This document shows, in pieces, positions 1 to 9,053 of a DNA stretch of 64,000 bases. The notes below the pieces were generated by a model. The model was given only the letters and a program-made list of their open reading frames with translations, was not told the DNA's origin and did no database searches. Every line of letters begins with the position of its first letter. The first letter of the stretch is position 1. Position numbers and translations under genes: made by a program. Source of the DNA: SZUA-36 sp963753105 (GTDB lineage: Bacteria > Pseudomonadota > Gammaproteobacteria > Xanthomonadales > SZUA-36); the NCBI GenBank assembly GCA_963753105.1, contig CAVWBD010000009.1:423912-487911 (forward strand), in the 5' to 3' direction.

Positions 1-1
1 G

Positions 2-1420
2 GGCCGGGACATTTTCCCCTCCAAGACCCTGCCTGTGACGATCAAAACACCGGGCAACAAGGTTCTGCAAGTTGAACTGACCTTCTCACCTACGCGGTTC
101 AATAACGAACAATGCATCCAGATGATGGTGCGGGAACACGATGCAAACCTGGTCCTGCAGGAAGAACTGGACCGCGTACGCAAGACGGACCATTTGACAC
201 AATTTATCAACCGGAAGACTTTCACCGAAAAGCTTTCCGCCCTGATAGCGGGAGACTTTGACGAGAAAACAAGAAGCGCCGTCCTGTACGTCGAAACCGA
301 TGGTATCGAACAACTGCACCAGCAACTGGGGATGGAAGGCATCGACACCTGTATCCTGGACCTGGCCAATGTCATCAGCGGCTGCACGACACCCACGGAC
401 ACGCCGGCACGCCTCAGTGACCATGGTTTTGCCATCCTGATCCAGCGCGCAGAGAAAGCCGCCTTGCAGAAAACCGGTGACTGCATCCTGGATAACTATT
501 CCAGCCACATCATTGACCTGGGCGAAAAGACCATGTCGGCCTCCTGCAGCATCGGCATGGCCACCATCGGCTCCCTGACCAAAAATGCGGAGGAGGTCAT
601 CAGGCAAGCCCGGACTGCCTTCAAACAGGCAGCGCAAAAAGGCCATACGCTGGTCAGGTTCAAACCGGCCTTGACCACGGTCAGTTCCGGCGAGCAAGAC
701 CGGGATTGGGTGGAGCGTATCCGCCATGCCCTGAACAACCACGATTTCTATACCGTGCAACAGTCCATCGTCGATCTCGAGGGCGAAAATGAGGGCATGT
801 TCGAGAATCGCACCTTCATGCGTGAGGAAGATGGTGACAGGCCGGCATCTGAGTTCATGCAAGCTGCCGAACGCAACGACCTGGGCAGCATGGTTGATCG
901 CCACGTTATTCCACAACTGATGCTGGCCATTTCGGGCACCGGTGACAAGCATATTATTCCCCTGAGCAGCAACTCGATCCTGGATTTCAGCTTTCCACAC
1001 TGGTTCGAACGCATGATCAGGGAAACCGAGGTCGAGGGCTCGCAGTTGGTACTACAGGTACCGGGTAGCGTTGCCAGGTCACACCTCGACCCGACCCGCC
1101 GGGTGATCGAAGAATTGAAGCGCTTCAATTGCGGTTTTGCGCTGGCGGATTTCGACAATGATCGGCAGAACATACAACTGCTGGAACACCTGCCGGTTGA
1201 CATGGTCAAGCTGCGGTCCGACCTGGCACAAGGTCTGTCATCCAATACCGCCAACCAGGAGATTATCCGTTCCGTGGTCCGGTCGATCGAAAGCAAGGAA
1301 ATCACTGTCATCGCCGATGAGGTCAAGGACGCTTCCGACCTGGCAGTACTCTGGCAGTGTGGTGTCAAGCTGGTGACCGGCGACTTCCTGAACGAGGCGC
1401 CCCAGGTCGTCGGTCAATAG
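2..1420 (+). CDS. Degenerate PAS-GGDEF-EAL protein, FimX-like (C-terminal part)
   Basis: The frame is open from base 2 and continues upstream of the window, so the GTG at 35 is not the start. The order is the tail of a PAS-like domain (about residues 1-45), a GGDEF-type domain (about 60-225) and an EAL-type domain (about 235-470). Both catalytic signatures are degenerate: LSDHGF stands where GGDEF is expected, and MFENRTFM lies where the EAL motif should be. Later EAL landmarks are also altered (LADFDND for DDFG, ADEVKD for AEGVE). Proteins of this build, such as FimX of Pseudomonas, bind c-di-GMP as effectors of type IV pili and do not make or break it. The FimX role here is inference. The stop lies 4 bp before gluQ. 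Confidence 0.75.
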   Translation, partial: GRDIFPSKTLPVTIKTPGNKVLQVELTFSPTRFNNEQCIQMMVREHDANLVLQEELDRVRKTDHLTQFINRKTFTEKLSALIAGDFDEKTRSAVLYVETDGIEQLHQQLGMEGIDTCILDLANVISGCTTPTDTPARLSDHGFAILIQRAEKAALQKTGDCILDNYSSHIIDLGEKTMSASCSIGMATIGSLTKNAEEVIRQARTAFKQAAQKGHTLVRFKPALTTVSSGEQDRDWVERIRHALNNHDFYTVQQSIVDLEGENEGMFENRTFMREEDGDRPASEFMQAAERNDLGSMVDRHVIPQLMLAISGTGDKHIIPLSSNSILDFSFPHWFERMIRETEVEGSQLVLQVPGSVARSHLDPTRRVIEELKRFNCGFALADFDNDRQNIQLLEHLPVDMVKLRSDLAQGLSSNTANQEIIRSVVRSIESKEITVIADEVKDASDLAVLWQCGVKLVTGDFLNEAPQVVGQ

Positions 1421-1424
1421 AACA

Positions 1425-2294
1425 GTGCAGCGCCCGGTTATCGGTCGGTTCGCACCCTCCCCCACTGGCGATTTGCACTTTGGCTCCCTGGTCTCAGCCG
1501 TAGGCAGTTACCTCGAGGCAAAGAGCCGTGGCGGCACATGGCTATTGCGGATCGAAGATATCGATCCACCCAGGGAAGTAGCCGGCAGCGCTGAACGTAT
1601 CATCGCTGACCTGGTGAGACTGGGCATGGTGCCGGATGGTCCGGTGTTGTACCAGAGCCAGCGGCTGGATGCATATAGACAAGCCACCATGGAGTTACAG
1701 GCCTCGGGGCTCGCATATCGCTGCGCCTGCACACGCAAGGACCTGCCGAAATCCAGTATTTATCCGGGCACATGCAGAAACGGTATCGCCGCAGGTAAAG
1801 AACCACGTTCTGTGCGTTTCAATGTTGCAGACAAGGTTTGCGAATTCGACGACCGCTTGCAGGGCAGGTTTACCGATTACCCAGCCCGGAGCTGTGGTGA
1901 TTTCATCATTCGCCGTACGGACGGCCTCTATGCCTATCAGTTGGCAGTCGTTGTAGACGATGCCTTCCAGGGCATCACCGAGGTTGTGCGTGGTGCGGAC
2001 CTGCTGGACTCGACAGCCCGCCAGATTTGCTTACAAAAAGCCCTTGGTTTACCGACCCCGGACTATATGCACCTGCCCGTGGCCGCTAATGCCGATGACA
2101 GGAAACTGAGCAAACGGGATGATGCGGATCCGGTCACACATCAGGACGCGGCCCATGTCATAACCCAGGCCCTGGAGTTCCTGGGACAACAGCCTCCACC
2201 GGGTTATTCACTGCAGGCTCTATGGGACTGGGCGCTGGAGCACTGGAGCCGGGAGTCGATACCCCACCGCAGATCCATTTTTTACCCCATTTGA
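1425..2294 (+). CDS. gluQ: Glutamyl-Q tRNA(Asp) synthetase
   Basis: This is a truncated paralog of glutamyl-tRNA synthetase that activates glutamate and attaches it to queuosine in the anticodon of tRNA(Asp). The class I core is present: GRFAPSPTGDLHFGSL near the N-terminus (the HIGH region) and RKLSKRD near residue 225 (the KMSKS region). The anticodon-binding domain of GltX is missing, as expected at 289 residues. Cysteines in CACTRKD and PGTC, about residues 100-120, fit the zinc site of the family. The start is a GTG placed 4 bp after the previous stop; it is chosen because the family motif begins only six residues later. In many gammaproteobacteria this gene follows dksA, which is not seen here. 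Confidence 0.95.
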   Translation: MQRPVIGRFAPSPTGDLHFGSLVSAVGSYLEAKSRGGTWLLRIEDIDPPREVAGSAERIIADLVRLGMVPDGPVLYQSQRLDAYRQATMELQASGLAYRCACTRKDLPKSSIYPGTCRNGIAAGKEPRSVRFNVADKVCEFDDRLQGRFTDYPARSCGDFIIRRTDGLYAYQLAVVVDDAFQGITEVVRGADLLDSTARQICLQKALGLPTPDYMHLPVAANADDRKLSKRDDADPVTHQDAAHVITQALEFLGQQPPPGYSLQALWDWALEHWSRESIPHRRSIFYPI

Positions 2295-2349
2295 CCAATC
2301 ATGAATGACGCCTGGATTGCGGGTCTAAACAACCACGGCCAGTTGTAGT

Positions 2350-2355
2350 TATAAT
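2350..2355 (+). promoter_or_regulatory. Candidate -10 element for accA
   Basis: A perfect TATAAT hexamer lies in the only sizeable gap between gluQ and accA, 43 bp before the accA ATG. No good -35 hexamer sits 16-18 bp upstream, so this may be an activator-dependent promoter or a chance match. Confidence 0.35.
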
Positions 2356-2397
2356 TCGGTCTCTTTTCCGGAATCAGATTGCCTGGGGATTTACAAG

Positions 2398-3354
2398 ATG
2401 GATTCTAACCACCTGGACTTTGAACAACCAATTGCTGAATTGCAGGCCAAAATTGATGAGCTGCGTAATGTAGGCTCGGACAATGCATTGAACCTGGATG
2501 AGGAAATCCAGCGTCTGCAGGCAAAAATGCGACAAAAACTGACCAGTATCTTCAAGGACCTGACACCCTGGCAGATTTCCCAGCTCAGCCGTCACCCGCA
2601 AAGACCGTATACGCTGGATTACATTGACTACCTGTTCGATGACTTCCACGAGTTGCATGGCGATCGTGCCTTTGCGGATGATCACGCCATCGTCGGCGGC
2701 CTGGCACGTTTTCGTGGCCGGGCTGTGATGGTCATCGGCCAGCAGAAAGGGCGCGACACCAAGGCCAAGATTTTCAGGAACTTTGGCATGCCCAGGCCCG
2801 AGGGTTACCGCAAGGCCTTGCGCCTGATGAAGATGGCCGAACGATTCCGCCTGCCGATACTGACCTTCATCGACACGCCGGGTGCCTATCCCGGTGTTGG
2901 CGCCGAGGAGCGTGGCCAGTCGGAGGCCATCGCCACCAACCTGAAGTACATGGCCAGGTTACCGGTGCCGATTATTTGCACGGTGATCGGCGAAGGCGGT
3001 TCCGGTGGTGCCCTGGCGATCGGTGTCGGCGACCGGGTGAATATCCTGCAGTACAGCACCTATTCGGTCATTTCCCCGGAAGGTTGCGCATCCATCTTGT
3101 GGAAGGACGCAGCGCTGGCGGAAGACGCGGCTTCGGCCCTCGGCATCACCTCGGACCGGTTGTTGCAGCTTGGACTGGTGGATGAGGTAATCCCGGAACC
3201 ACTGGGCGGCGCCCACAAGGACCCGGAAAAAGTCGCCGCCCAGGTTGGCGACTGCCTGGCAGCCCAGCTCGATGAACTGGATAAACTGACCACGGATGAC
3301 CTGCTCGAAGATCGCTATCACCGCCTGTTGTCCTACGGTGAGTTCAAGGATTAG
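2398..3354 (+). CDS. accA: Acetyl-CoA carboxylase carboxyltransferase subunit alpha
   Basis: AccA and AccD form the carboxyltransferase that moves CO2 from biotin to acetyl-CoA, giving malonyl-CoA for fatty acid synthesis. The protein is 318 residues, close to the 319 of E. coli, and starts with the usual N-terminal helical segment (DFEQPIAELQAKIDEL). The oxyanion-hole and CoA-binding glycine stretches are present: DTPGAYPGVGAEERGQ near residue 160 and GEGGSGGALAIG near 198. It is the first gene of a tight + strand run with tilS (18 bp gap). Confidence 0.97.
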   Translation: MDSNHLDFEQPIAELQAKIDELRNVGSDNALNLDEEIQRLQAKMRQKLTSIFKDLTPWQISQLSRHPQRPYTLDYIDYLFDDFHELHGDRAFADDHAIVGGLARFRGRAVMVIGQQKGRDTKAKIFRNFGMPRPEGYRKALRLMKMAERFRLPILTFIDTPGAYPGVGAEERGQSEAIATNLKYMARLPVPIICTVIGEGGSGGALAIGVGDRVNILQYSTYSVISPEGCASILWKDAALAEDAASALGITSDRLLQLGLVDEVIPEPLGGAHKDPEKVAAQVGDCLAAQLDELDKLTTDDLLEDRYHRLLSYGEFKD

Positions 3355-3372
3355 CCCGTTCCGTCCACGGCC

Positions 3373-4734
3373 ATGAGCAATCGCCCGTCAGCGTTTACGG
3401 CCCAGCGTTTGCTGCAGATCCTCAACGCTTTACCGGCGGTGAATGCCTACGTGGTGGGTTTCAGCGGCGGGGCCGATTCAACCGCGTTGCTGCACGCACT
3501 TGGAACCATCCGGAATCAGCTCGAGGTTCCCTTCTCGGCAGTGCATATCAACCACGGTCTGCATGGTGATGCATCTCAGTGGCAAACACGCTGCGAGCAG
3601 TTTTGCACGCATTACCAAATCCCCCTGGTCAGCATTGACATCAACCCCGTTAACGGTTCCGGCAAGGGACTGGAGGCCGAAGCACGGCGGCTGCGCTACG
3701 AGGCCATTGCAAGCCAGGTCACAGAAGGTGCCGGCCTGCTGACCGCCCATCACGCAGACGACCAGGCCGAGACCCTGTTATTGAACCTGATGCGCGGCAG
3801 CGGCGTGGACGGCCTCGCCGCCATGCCCGATAGCAGGCCGTTTGGCAAAGGCCTGTTGCAAAGACCTTTGCTCGAATTCCAGGGCGATGCACTCAGACAC
3901 TACCTGCATGAGAACGGTGTCGAGTGGGTTGAAGATCCTTCCAACCAGCTGGTCGAACATGACCGTAACTTCGTCCGTCACGAAATCATCCCATTGCTCG
4001 AACAGCACTGGCCGGGGGTCAGTAAACGGTTGTTACTCACACGCAGGGCCATGAGCGGGGCACGGCATCTGCTGGAAGGGCTGGCTGATGATTACCTGGC
4101 ACAAAACCTCGCACATCCGCTGGTATTACAAATCACGCGTGAGGCCAGGGCGGATCGCGATCTTTTCAAACTGGCCGTCCGGCGCTGGATCAGTAACGCG
4201 GGACTGCCATCCATTCCCGTTTACCGGCTGGAATCCCTGTTTGAACAGGTCCACGGGGCGGGTGACGGCCACCAGGTCAGCGTTGAATGGGACGATTGTG
4301 CACTACGTTGCTACCAGCAGCGGTTGTGGTTGCTCCCGCACGGCGATATCGCAGCCTGTCCTGTTCAGGAATGGCCTGAGGGTGCCAGTGAGTCAGATCT
4401 TGGTGAGATTGGCCGTCTCGTCTTTTCGGGTGAATCTCCCGGCCGCCTGGATACCGGGCTGACGATCGGTAACCGGTCTTCACTAAAAGAGGCTTCGATC
4501 GTCCATGGCGGCCATCACAAGAGTCTAAAGAACATTTTCCAGGCAGCGGGTATTCCCGCCTGGCTCAGGGACTGTATCCCGCTTTGCAGTCATGCCGGCG
4601 AGGTGGTTGCCGTGGGTGACTGGTGCTTCAGCGACCGCTTTACCACGCTGATGTCTGAACAAGGTGCCAGGTTGAACTGGCAGCCCCGCAATGCCTTGCT
4701 TCAGTACATACAAGCGCAGCAAAATCGAGGATAG
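3373..4734 (+). CDS. tilS: tRNA(Ile)-lysidine synthetase
   Basis: TilS adds lysine to the wobble cytidine of the CAU anticodon of tRNA(Ile2) with ATP, changing both charging and codon reading from AUG to AUA. The N-type ATP pyrophosphatase loop GFSGGADSTALLHAL lies near residue 30 and the family motif HHADDQAETLLL near 125. The C-terminal TilS domain follows, with SLKNIFQAAGIPAWLRD near residue 390. At 453 residues it is slightly longer than E. coli TilS (432). It follows accA by 18 bp, the same neighbour as in E. coli and relatives, so the two are probably cotranscribed. Confidence 0.96.
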   Translation: MSNRPSAFTAQRLLQILNALPAVNAYVVGFSGGADSTALLHALGTIRNQLEVPFSAVHINHGLHGDASQWQTRCEQFCTHYQIPLVSIDINPVNGSGKGLEAEARRLRYEAIASQVTEGAGLLTAHHADDQAETLLLNLMRGSGVDGLAAMPDSRPFGKGLLQRPLLEFQGDALRHYLHENGVEWVEDPSNQLVEHDRNFVRHEIIPLLEQHWPGVSKRLLLTRRAMSGARHLLEGLADDYLAQNLAHPLVLQITREARADRDLFKLAVRRWISNAGLPSIPVYRLESLFEQVHGAGDGHQVSVEWDDCALRCYQQRLWLLPHGDIAACPVQEWPEGASESDLGEIGRLVFSGESPGRLDTGLTIGNRSSLKEASIVHGGHHKSLKNIFQAAGIPAWLRDCIPLCSHAGEVVAVGDWCFSDRFTTLMSEQGARLNWQPRNALLQYIQAQQNRG

Positions 4735-4790
4735 TTGACCCTGCCGGTGCGTTACGTTAGTGTCGCTCCGCTGAACCCGGAACGCAGATT

Positions 4791-5030
4791 ATGAGCAAGA
4801 ATCCCAAGCAAGAAGCTGACTTTGAAAAAACCCTGGCCGAACTGGAAAAACTCGTTGAAAGCCTTGAGCAAGGCGATTTGTCGCTGGACGAATCCCTGGC
4901 CGGTTTCAAACGGGGTATCGAGCTGACCCGGCAGTGCCAGTCCGCACTGGACAACGCCGAGCAAACGGTCGAGCAACTGCTCGACAACCAGGACGAAGAT
5001 TCTTTGGAACCATTTGACAAGGATGCCTGA
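4791..5030 (+). CDS. xseB: Exodeoxyribonuclease VII small subunit
   Basis: XseB is the small helical subunit that coats the large subunit XseA in exodeoxyribonuclease VII, which degrades single-stranded DNA. The 79-residue length and the sequence DFEKTLAELEKLVESLEQG, followed by LSLDESLAGFKRGIELTRQC, are characteristic. The stop codon overlaps the start of ispA, and dxs follows; xseB-ispA-dxs is a standard gammaproteobacterial operon, which strengthens the call for such a short gene. Confidence 0.95.
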   Translation: MSKNPKQEADFEKTLAELEKLVESLEQGDLSLDESLAGFKRGIELTRQCQSALDNAEQTVEQLLDNQDEDSLEPFDKDA

Positions 5031-5913
5031 AACCACCGCCATCATCAGGACGTGGCAGAGCAGGTTCGAACGTATCCTGCCCGGATACCTGCCTGCATCC
5101 ACGCAGACCCCGCAAACCTTGCTAAAGGCGATGCATTACTCCGCCACGGCCGGCGGCAAACGTATCCGGCCGTTGTTTGTTTACGCATCTGGCCGCGCAT
5201 TGGGACTTGATCCATACTCGCTCGACGGCATTGCCGCGGCGATCGAGTTGATCCATACCTATTCCCTGATCCATGACGACTTGCCCAGCATGGATGACGA
5301 TGACCTGCGGCGTGGCAGGCCCAGTTGCCACCGCGAATTCGACGAAGCAACCGCCATTCTGGCCGGTGATGCATTGCAGGCGCTGGCTTTTGAAATCCTC
5401 GCACTTGACCCGGTGCTGTGTGCGGCTCCTCGGCGCCAGACCCGTATCATCCTCGGCCTGGCACAGGCCTGCGGGGCCGGCGGGATGGCCGGCGGCCAGG
5501 TACTGGACCTGGCCAGTCTTGGTCAGCAGATTACACAGGATGAACTGGAGAACATCCATGCCTTCAAAACCGGTGCGTTGATCCGTTTTTGCATGGTTGC
5601 ACCGGCCTTGCTGGCAGCGGTCACGGAAAAACAGATTGCTGCTTTGTCCAGCTTCGGCGAGTTGACCGGGCTGGCTTTCCAGGTGTTCGATGACCTGCTG
5701 GACGTCACCGGCAACAGCAAGGTGACCGGCAAGCCGAGCCACGCGGACGCCGCCCGCTCAAAGCCCGCTTTCCCCGCCATTATCGGTGTGGAACGCTCGC
5801 TCGAACGGGCACATGAACTGCGTGACCTTGCGCTGGATGAACTGGGGCAATTGCCGGGTGAAACTGATACGCTTGAATGGCTGGCGGCCTTTGCCGTTGA
5901 CCGTGACCGGTAA
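5023..5913 (+). CDS. ispA: Polyprenyl (farnesyl) diphosphate synthase
   Basis: IspA condenses isopentenyl diphosphate with dimethylallyl and geranyl diphosphate to make farnesyl diphosphate, the precursor of quinone side chains and undecaprenyl carriers. The first aspartate-rich motif is in HDDLPSMDDDD near residue 85 and the second is DDLLD near 225; GGKRIRP near 45 is the conserved isopentenyl-binding segment. The ATG at 5023, overlapping the xseB stop, is preferred over a TTG at 5014. Length is 296 residues, as in E. coli (299). Its product pathway uses dxs, the next gene. Confidence 0.96.
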   Translation: MPETTAIIRTWQSRFERILPGYLPASTQTPQTLLKAMHYSATAGGKRIRPLFVYASGRALGLDPYSLDGIAAAIELIHTYSLIHDDLPSMDDDDLRRGRPSCHREFDEATAILAGDALQALAFEILALDPVLCAAPRRQTRIILGLAQACGAGGMAGGQVLDLASLGQQITQDELENIHAFKTGALIRFCMVAPALLAAVTEKQIAALSSFGELTGLAFQVFDDLLDVTGNSKVTGKPSHADAARSKPAFPAIIGVERSLERAHELRDLALDELGQLPGETDTLEWLAAFAVDRDR

Positions 5914-5919
5914 GCCCTT

Positions 5920-7800
5920 ATGAACGCAGAAAAATACCCGCTACTGGGTAGAATTGAACAACCGGCAGACCTGCGCCAACTGGATGAAGATCAGTTGCCG
6001 CAGCTCGCCGATGAACTGCGTGAATACCTGCTGCAGGCAATATCCACCTCCGGCGGTCATTTCGGTGCAGGACTGGGTTGCGTGGAACTGACCGTTGCCC
6101 TGCACTATTGTTATCAAACCCCGCATGACCGCATCGTCTGGGACGTCGGCCACCAGGCCTACCCGCACAAGATCCTGACCGGCCGTGGTGAGCGTATTGG
6201 CACGATTAAAAAAACCGGTGGTCTTGCGCCTTTCCCGAAACGTAGCGAAAGCGAATTTGATACCTTTGGGGTCGGCCATTCCTCCACCTCCATCAGTGCG
6301 GGTCTCGGCATGGCGCTGGCTGCAGACTACAAGGACGAGGAGCGACGCGTGGTGTCCGTTATCGGTGATGGCGCCATGACCGCCGGCATGGCCTTCGAAG
6401 CGCTCAACCACGGTGGTTCGCTGAACCCCAACATGCTGGTTGTTTTGAATGAAAACCAGATGTCGATCTCACCCAATGTCGGGGCGATTACAAAAATCCT
6501 GGCCCGCATGATGATAGGCCCGACGGTGACCAATATACGTGAGCGCAGTAAACAGATGATGCACCGGGATTCCCGCGTGTGGCGCTTCATGAGCCGTTGG
6601 GAGGAACACGTCAAGGGCATGATCGTACCCAGTACGCTGTTCGAGGAATTCGGCTTCAACTACCTCGGCCCGATCGATGGACATGACCTGCCCATGCTGA
6701 TCCGGACCCTGAAGACCATACAAACCGTGGAAGGACCCAACCTGCTGCACATCATTACCGCCAAGGGCAAGGGTTATGCGCCGGCTGAGCAAGATCCGGT
6801 CAAATACCACGCGGTCAGCCCTTTCGACCCTGAACAGGGTGTCGTCACCAAGCCACCCGCCGTGCCACCATCTCCAACTTATACCGATGTGTTTGGCCGC
6901 TGGTTGTGTGACATGGCCGAGGCGGACAGGAGGCTGCTGGCGATAACCCCGGCCATGTGCGAAGGATCGGGGATGGTGGAATTTTCCGAACGGTTCCCGG
7001 AGCGTTATTTCGATGTCAGCATCGCTGAACAACATGCCGTGACACTGGCGGCTGGTATGGCCTGCGAAGACGTGCACCCCGTCGTGGCGATCTACAGCAC
7101 CTTCCTGCAACGTGCGTACGACCAGGTGATTCACGACGTGGCCCTGCAGAACCTGCCCGTATTGTTCGCCATTGACCGTGCGGGGCTGGTCGGCTCGGAC
7201 GGACCCACCCATGCGGGCAGTTTCGACCTGAGTTTCATGCGTTGTATACCGAATATGGTCATCATGGCGCCGGCCGATGAAAATGAATGCCGGCAAATGC
7301 TTTACACCGGCTATCGCCACCAGGGGCCTGTCGCTGTCAGGTACCCCCGTGACCGCGGGCCGGGTGTTGCCGTTGAAACGGGCATGTCTGAGCTCCCCAT
7401 CGGTAAAGCCAAAGTCGTCAGGCGTGGTAAAGGTGTCGCGATCCTGGCCTTCGGAGCCAGTGTTGAGCCGGCCACCGTGGTGGCCGAACGTCTCGGCGCA
7501 AGCCTGGTCAACATGCGTTTTGTCAAGCCACTCGATGCCGATGTCATCCAGGAGATGGCGCAAAGCCACGAACTGCTGGTCACGGTGGAAGAAAATGCCG
7601 TCAGCGGTGGCGCCGGCAGTGCCGTTACCGAGCTACTGGTGGCTGCGGGCAACAGCGTCAAGATACTGAATATCGGTATACCGGACCGTTATATCGAACA
7701 CGGCTCGCGCGAAGATTGCCTGGCGTTGGCCGGGCTGGATGCTGAAGGCATCCTCAAACAGGTTGAAAAACGGCTCGACAAGGTACACTCCGCCGCCTGA
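5920..7800 (+). CDS. dxs: 1-deoxy-D-xylulose-5-phosphate synthase
   Basis: Dxs joins pyruvate and glyceraldehyde 3-phosphate using thiamine diphosphate, the first step of the MEP isoprenoid pathway and of thiamine and pyridoxal supply. The thiamine-binding motif runs from GDGAMTAGMAFEALNH to NENQMSISPNVG (about residues 148-188). The central transketolase pyrimidine domain holds SIAEQHAVTLAAGMA near 368, and the C-terminal transketolase domain ends the protein. At 626 residues it matches the family (E. coli 620). It starts 6 bp after ispA, giving one transcript for two steps of the same pathway. Confidence 0.97.
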   Translation: MNAEKYPLLGRIEQPADLRQLDEDQLPQLADELREYLLQAISTSGGHFGAGLGCVELTVALHYCYQTPHDRIVWDVGHQAYPHKILTGRGERIGTIKKTGGLAPFPKRSESEFDTFGVGHSSTSISAGLGMALAADYKDEERRVVSVIGDGAMTAGMAFEALNHGGSLNPNMLVVLNENQMSISPNVGAITKILARMMIGPTVTNIRERSKQMMHRDSRVWRFMSRWEEHVKGMIVPSTLFEEFGFNYLGPIDGHDLPMLIRTLKTIQTVEGPNLLHIITAKGKGYAPAEQDPVKYHAVSPFDPEQGVVTKPPAVPPSPTYTDVFGRWLCDMAEADRRLLAITPAMCEGSGMVEFSERFPERYFDVSIAEQHAVTLAAGMACEDVHPVVAIYSTFLQRAYDQVIHDVALQNLPVLFAIDRAGLVGSDGPTHAGSFDLSFMRCIPNMVIMAPADENECRQMLYTGYRHQGPVAVRYPRDRGPGVAVETGMSELPIGKAKVVRRGKGVAILAFGASVEPATVVAERLGASLVNMRFVKPLDADVIQEMAQSHELLVTVEENAVSGGAGSAVTELLVAAGNSVKILNIGIPDRYIEHGSREDCLALAGLDAEGILKQVEKRLDKVHSAA

Positions 7801-7821
7801 AAAGCACGGGTAAGCTGTAAG

Positions 7822-8427
7822 CTAACTACCCAGCGCGGCGATCTGCCGATCGTGAAGTTTTGAAAGTGTCACGAGCGCAAGCACAGCCCCGCTCAAGGCC
7901 CACAGCATGTCGGATTGTGTATCCCAGACATAACCCTGTGTACCCAGGAATGACTCGGCCCCTTCAGAACTGGCCAGCGCAGCCCACCACTCGATGAGTT
8001 CGTAAGAGGCGCTGATGGCCAGCACCACGCACAACACCAGGAATGACAACCAGCCCCTGGCTGCCACCACCTTGTTGCGAACCATTATTTCACGGGCAAT
8101 GATGGCCGGGACAAGCCCCTGCGCCAGGTGCCCGAGCTTGTCATAGTTGTTGCGCTCGCCACCGACCAGGTCACGCAACCAGTCACCGGCCGGTACCTCA
8201 GCATAGGTGTAATGGCCACCGACCATCAGGATGACGGCGTGGATCAGTATCAGGACATACACCAACTGGGTCAGCGGGAAGCGCCGCCGGGTTATCGCCA
8301 GGATGAACAAACCGATCAGCGCAGGGGCCACCTCCAGCCACCAGGTGACGCGATCAGCCGGACCGATTGCCGACCAGGCCAGTACGGCAATGAAAATCCC
8401 TAACCAGGCGAGCACCTTCTTGTCCAT
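7822..8427 (-). CDS. DUF2238 (YjdF-like) inner membrane protein
   Basis: A 201-residue polytopic membrane protein with about six hydrophobic segments. It carries the conserved run YDKLGHLAQGLVPAIIAREI near residue 110 and SASYELIEWWAAL near 150, both typical of the DUF2238/YjdF family, whose function is unknown. The start is the ATG at 8427, preceded by AAGGATC; an upstream in-frame ATG at 8475 lacks a ribosome site. It is convergent with dxs and lies downstream of the universal stress protein gene on the same strand. Confidence 0.8.
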   Translation of the reverse strand: MDKKVLAWLGIFIAVLAWSAIGPADRVTWWLEVAPALIGLFILAITRRRFPLTQLVYVLILIHAVILMVGGHYTYAEVPAGDWLRDLVGGERNNYDKLGHLAQGLVPAIIAREIMVRNKVVAARGWLSFLVLCVVLAISASYELIEWWAALASSEGAESFLGTQGYVWDTQSDMLWALSGAVLALVTLSKLHDRQIAALGS

Positions 8428-8502
8428 GGGTGTGATCCTTACTTTCGTGCCCAACCCGGGCCGGATCGAATGCAAAACACGGCAGACATGGCCGACACCG
8501 GG

Positions 8503-8955
8503 TTAATGATCAGCGCCGATGCGCACTGACAACACGTCGCAACACGCACCATGCAACACCGCGTTGGCGGTTGAGCCCAACAGCAACTGCAAACCCTTCT
8601 GTCCGTGCGTGCCGATTACGACCAACTGGATATCGTGTTCCCTGGCAAAACGGTGGATTTCGGTCGCGGGTGAGCCATGCAGGATATGCAGACGATCTTC
8701 GGAAAAACCAAACCTGTCACCGAGCTTGGCCAGTTTTTGCTTCAGTTCGTCGCCCAGCTGTGCTTCCAGGTCACCAAGGCCACTGAACGCAGCGCTTTGC
8801 GGAACAATTCCCACGTACACGTTATCCATCGGCTCCTGCACGTAAACGACGTGAATTTCCGCTTCCGCATCAGCAATCAACCGGGCCTTGTTCAGTATCA
8901 GATCCGACTCATTGCTGAGGTCCACCGCGACCAGGATTTTTTGATAAGTGGCCAT
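8503..8955 (-). CDS. Universal stress protein, UspA family
   Basis: A single Usp domain of about 150 residues: the first strand YQKILVAVDLS at the N-terminus and the nucleotide-loop region GTHGQKGLQLLLGSTA near residue 115. The spacing between the glycine pairs is one residue shorter than the ATP-binding type G-x2-G-x9-G(S/T), so ATP binding is uncertain. Usp proteins accumulate under starvation and stress in the cytoplasm. The ATG at 8955 has a good ribosome site (GGAG, 6 bp spacing); an in-frame ATG 15 bp upstream is less well placed. Confidence 0.9.
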   Translation of the reverse strand: MATYQKILVAVDLSNESDLILNKARLIADAEAEIHVVYVQEPMDNVYVGIVPQSAAFSGLGDLEAQLGDELKQKLAKLGDRFGFSEDRLHILHGSPATEIHRFAREHDIQLVVIGTHGQKGLQLLLGSTANAVLHGACCDVLSVRIGADH

Positions 8956-9053
8956 CCGATTCTCCAGCAACTAATTCCAACAAAGACATTCTAAATCATA
9001 ATTCAAACACACAGCGTGTTGGTGGAAACCGGCACACACCCGCTGATCGTGCC

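Noticed and set aside
6469..7569. A 366-codon open frame on the minus strand inside dxs
   Set aside because: It is a shadow of a GC-rich gene; its translation has no recognisable domain and dxs on the other strand is certain.
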